A DNA stretch of 64,000 bases from KBS-96 sp964247975. Its GTDB lineage: Bacteria; Acidobacteriota; Terriglobia; Bryobacterales; Bryobacteraceae. The stretch is taken from contig CAXTWH010000012.1 of assembly GCA_964247975.1 (NCBI GenBank), positions 1 to 64,000 on the forward strand, read 5' to 3'. How positions within the stretch are numbered: position 1 is the first letter of the stretch; each line of letters begins with the position of its first letter. Made by a program: the position numbers and the translations under genes. Under the pieces are notes generated by a model, which ran no database searches, was not told the DNA's origin, and was given only the letters and a program-made list of their open reading frames with translations. Of the stretch, positions 63,964-64,000 are shown in pieces.

Positions 63964-64000
63964 TCCGGTGGGAAGCACAGCAGCCAAAATTATGCTTCTT

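Overview
The window looks like chromosome of an acidobacterium, most likely of the Bryobacterales/Solibacter type. The evidence is indirect but consistent: two proteins with the VWFA-related domain typical of Acidobacteria, a very large Oar-like TonB-dependent receptor with a carboxypeptidase-regulatory N-terminus, Tat-exported Gfo/Idh/MocA dehydrogenases, a beta-propeller/phosphoesterase fusion, and a moderately high GC content. The assignment is inference; there is no rRNA gene here.

Layout. 1-3.6 kb (minus strand): a truncated Tat-exported dehydrogenase, two small proteins (one LysW-like with a very long acidic tail), then folE and two overlapping 6-pyruvoyl-tetrahydropterin-synthase-like genes. 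3.6-8.6 kb: a dead hicB, a plus-strand run tlpA-like / glcD-like / Fe-S photolyase, facing a PdeM-like phosphoesterase and a rhodanese. 8.7-14 kb: two orphan genes, then ileS-lspA-lgt (isoleucyl-tRNA synthetase and lipoprotein maturation). 14-18.2 kb: secreted transglutaminase-like and HEXXH proteins and a toxin-antitoxin island with one decayed and one intact module. 18.2-23.9 kb: VWFA protein plus giant TonB-dependent receptor. 24-31.2 kb: recJ; the overlapping operon phoH-ybeY-corC-like-era-BON; a CheY-like regulator; tRNA-Arg(TCT). 31.2-37.2 kb: pyruvate carboxylase, a two-component system and a cupin. 37.3-47.2 kb: a beta-propeller/phosphoesterase and an operon of a second beta-propeller protein with a TolC/adaptor/RND efflux pump. 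47.2-50.4 kb: a PIN toxin pair, rpsT with a clear promoter and terminator, and a secreted dehydrogenase. 50.5-55.3 kb: a giant secreted protein of unknown function, a second VWFA protein and a lipoprotein. 55.4-60.9 kb: a compact type III-A CRISPR effector operon (cas10-csm2-csm3-csm4-csm5) with no array, adaptation genes, cas6 or csm6 in view. 60.9-64 kb: a frameshifted FkbM methyltransferase, another methyltransferase and an alpha-galactosidase-like enzyme.

Two things stand out. First, the tandem PTPS-like genes carry complementary active-site losses: one keeps the catalytic Cys but has Ser-Ser where the Asp-His pair should be, the other keeps Asp-His but has Ala for Cys. Since the triad in the animal enzyme is formed between subunits, these two may make an obligate hetero-oligomer next to folE. 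Second, the Csm complex has a stripped-down Cas10 (no HD nuclease, no zinc finger, GGDD cyclase motif intact) plus long disordered extensions on Csm2 (Arg/Gly-rich) and Csm4 (Glu/Ala-rich) that are not part of the usual folds.
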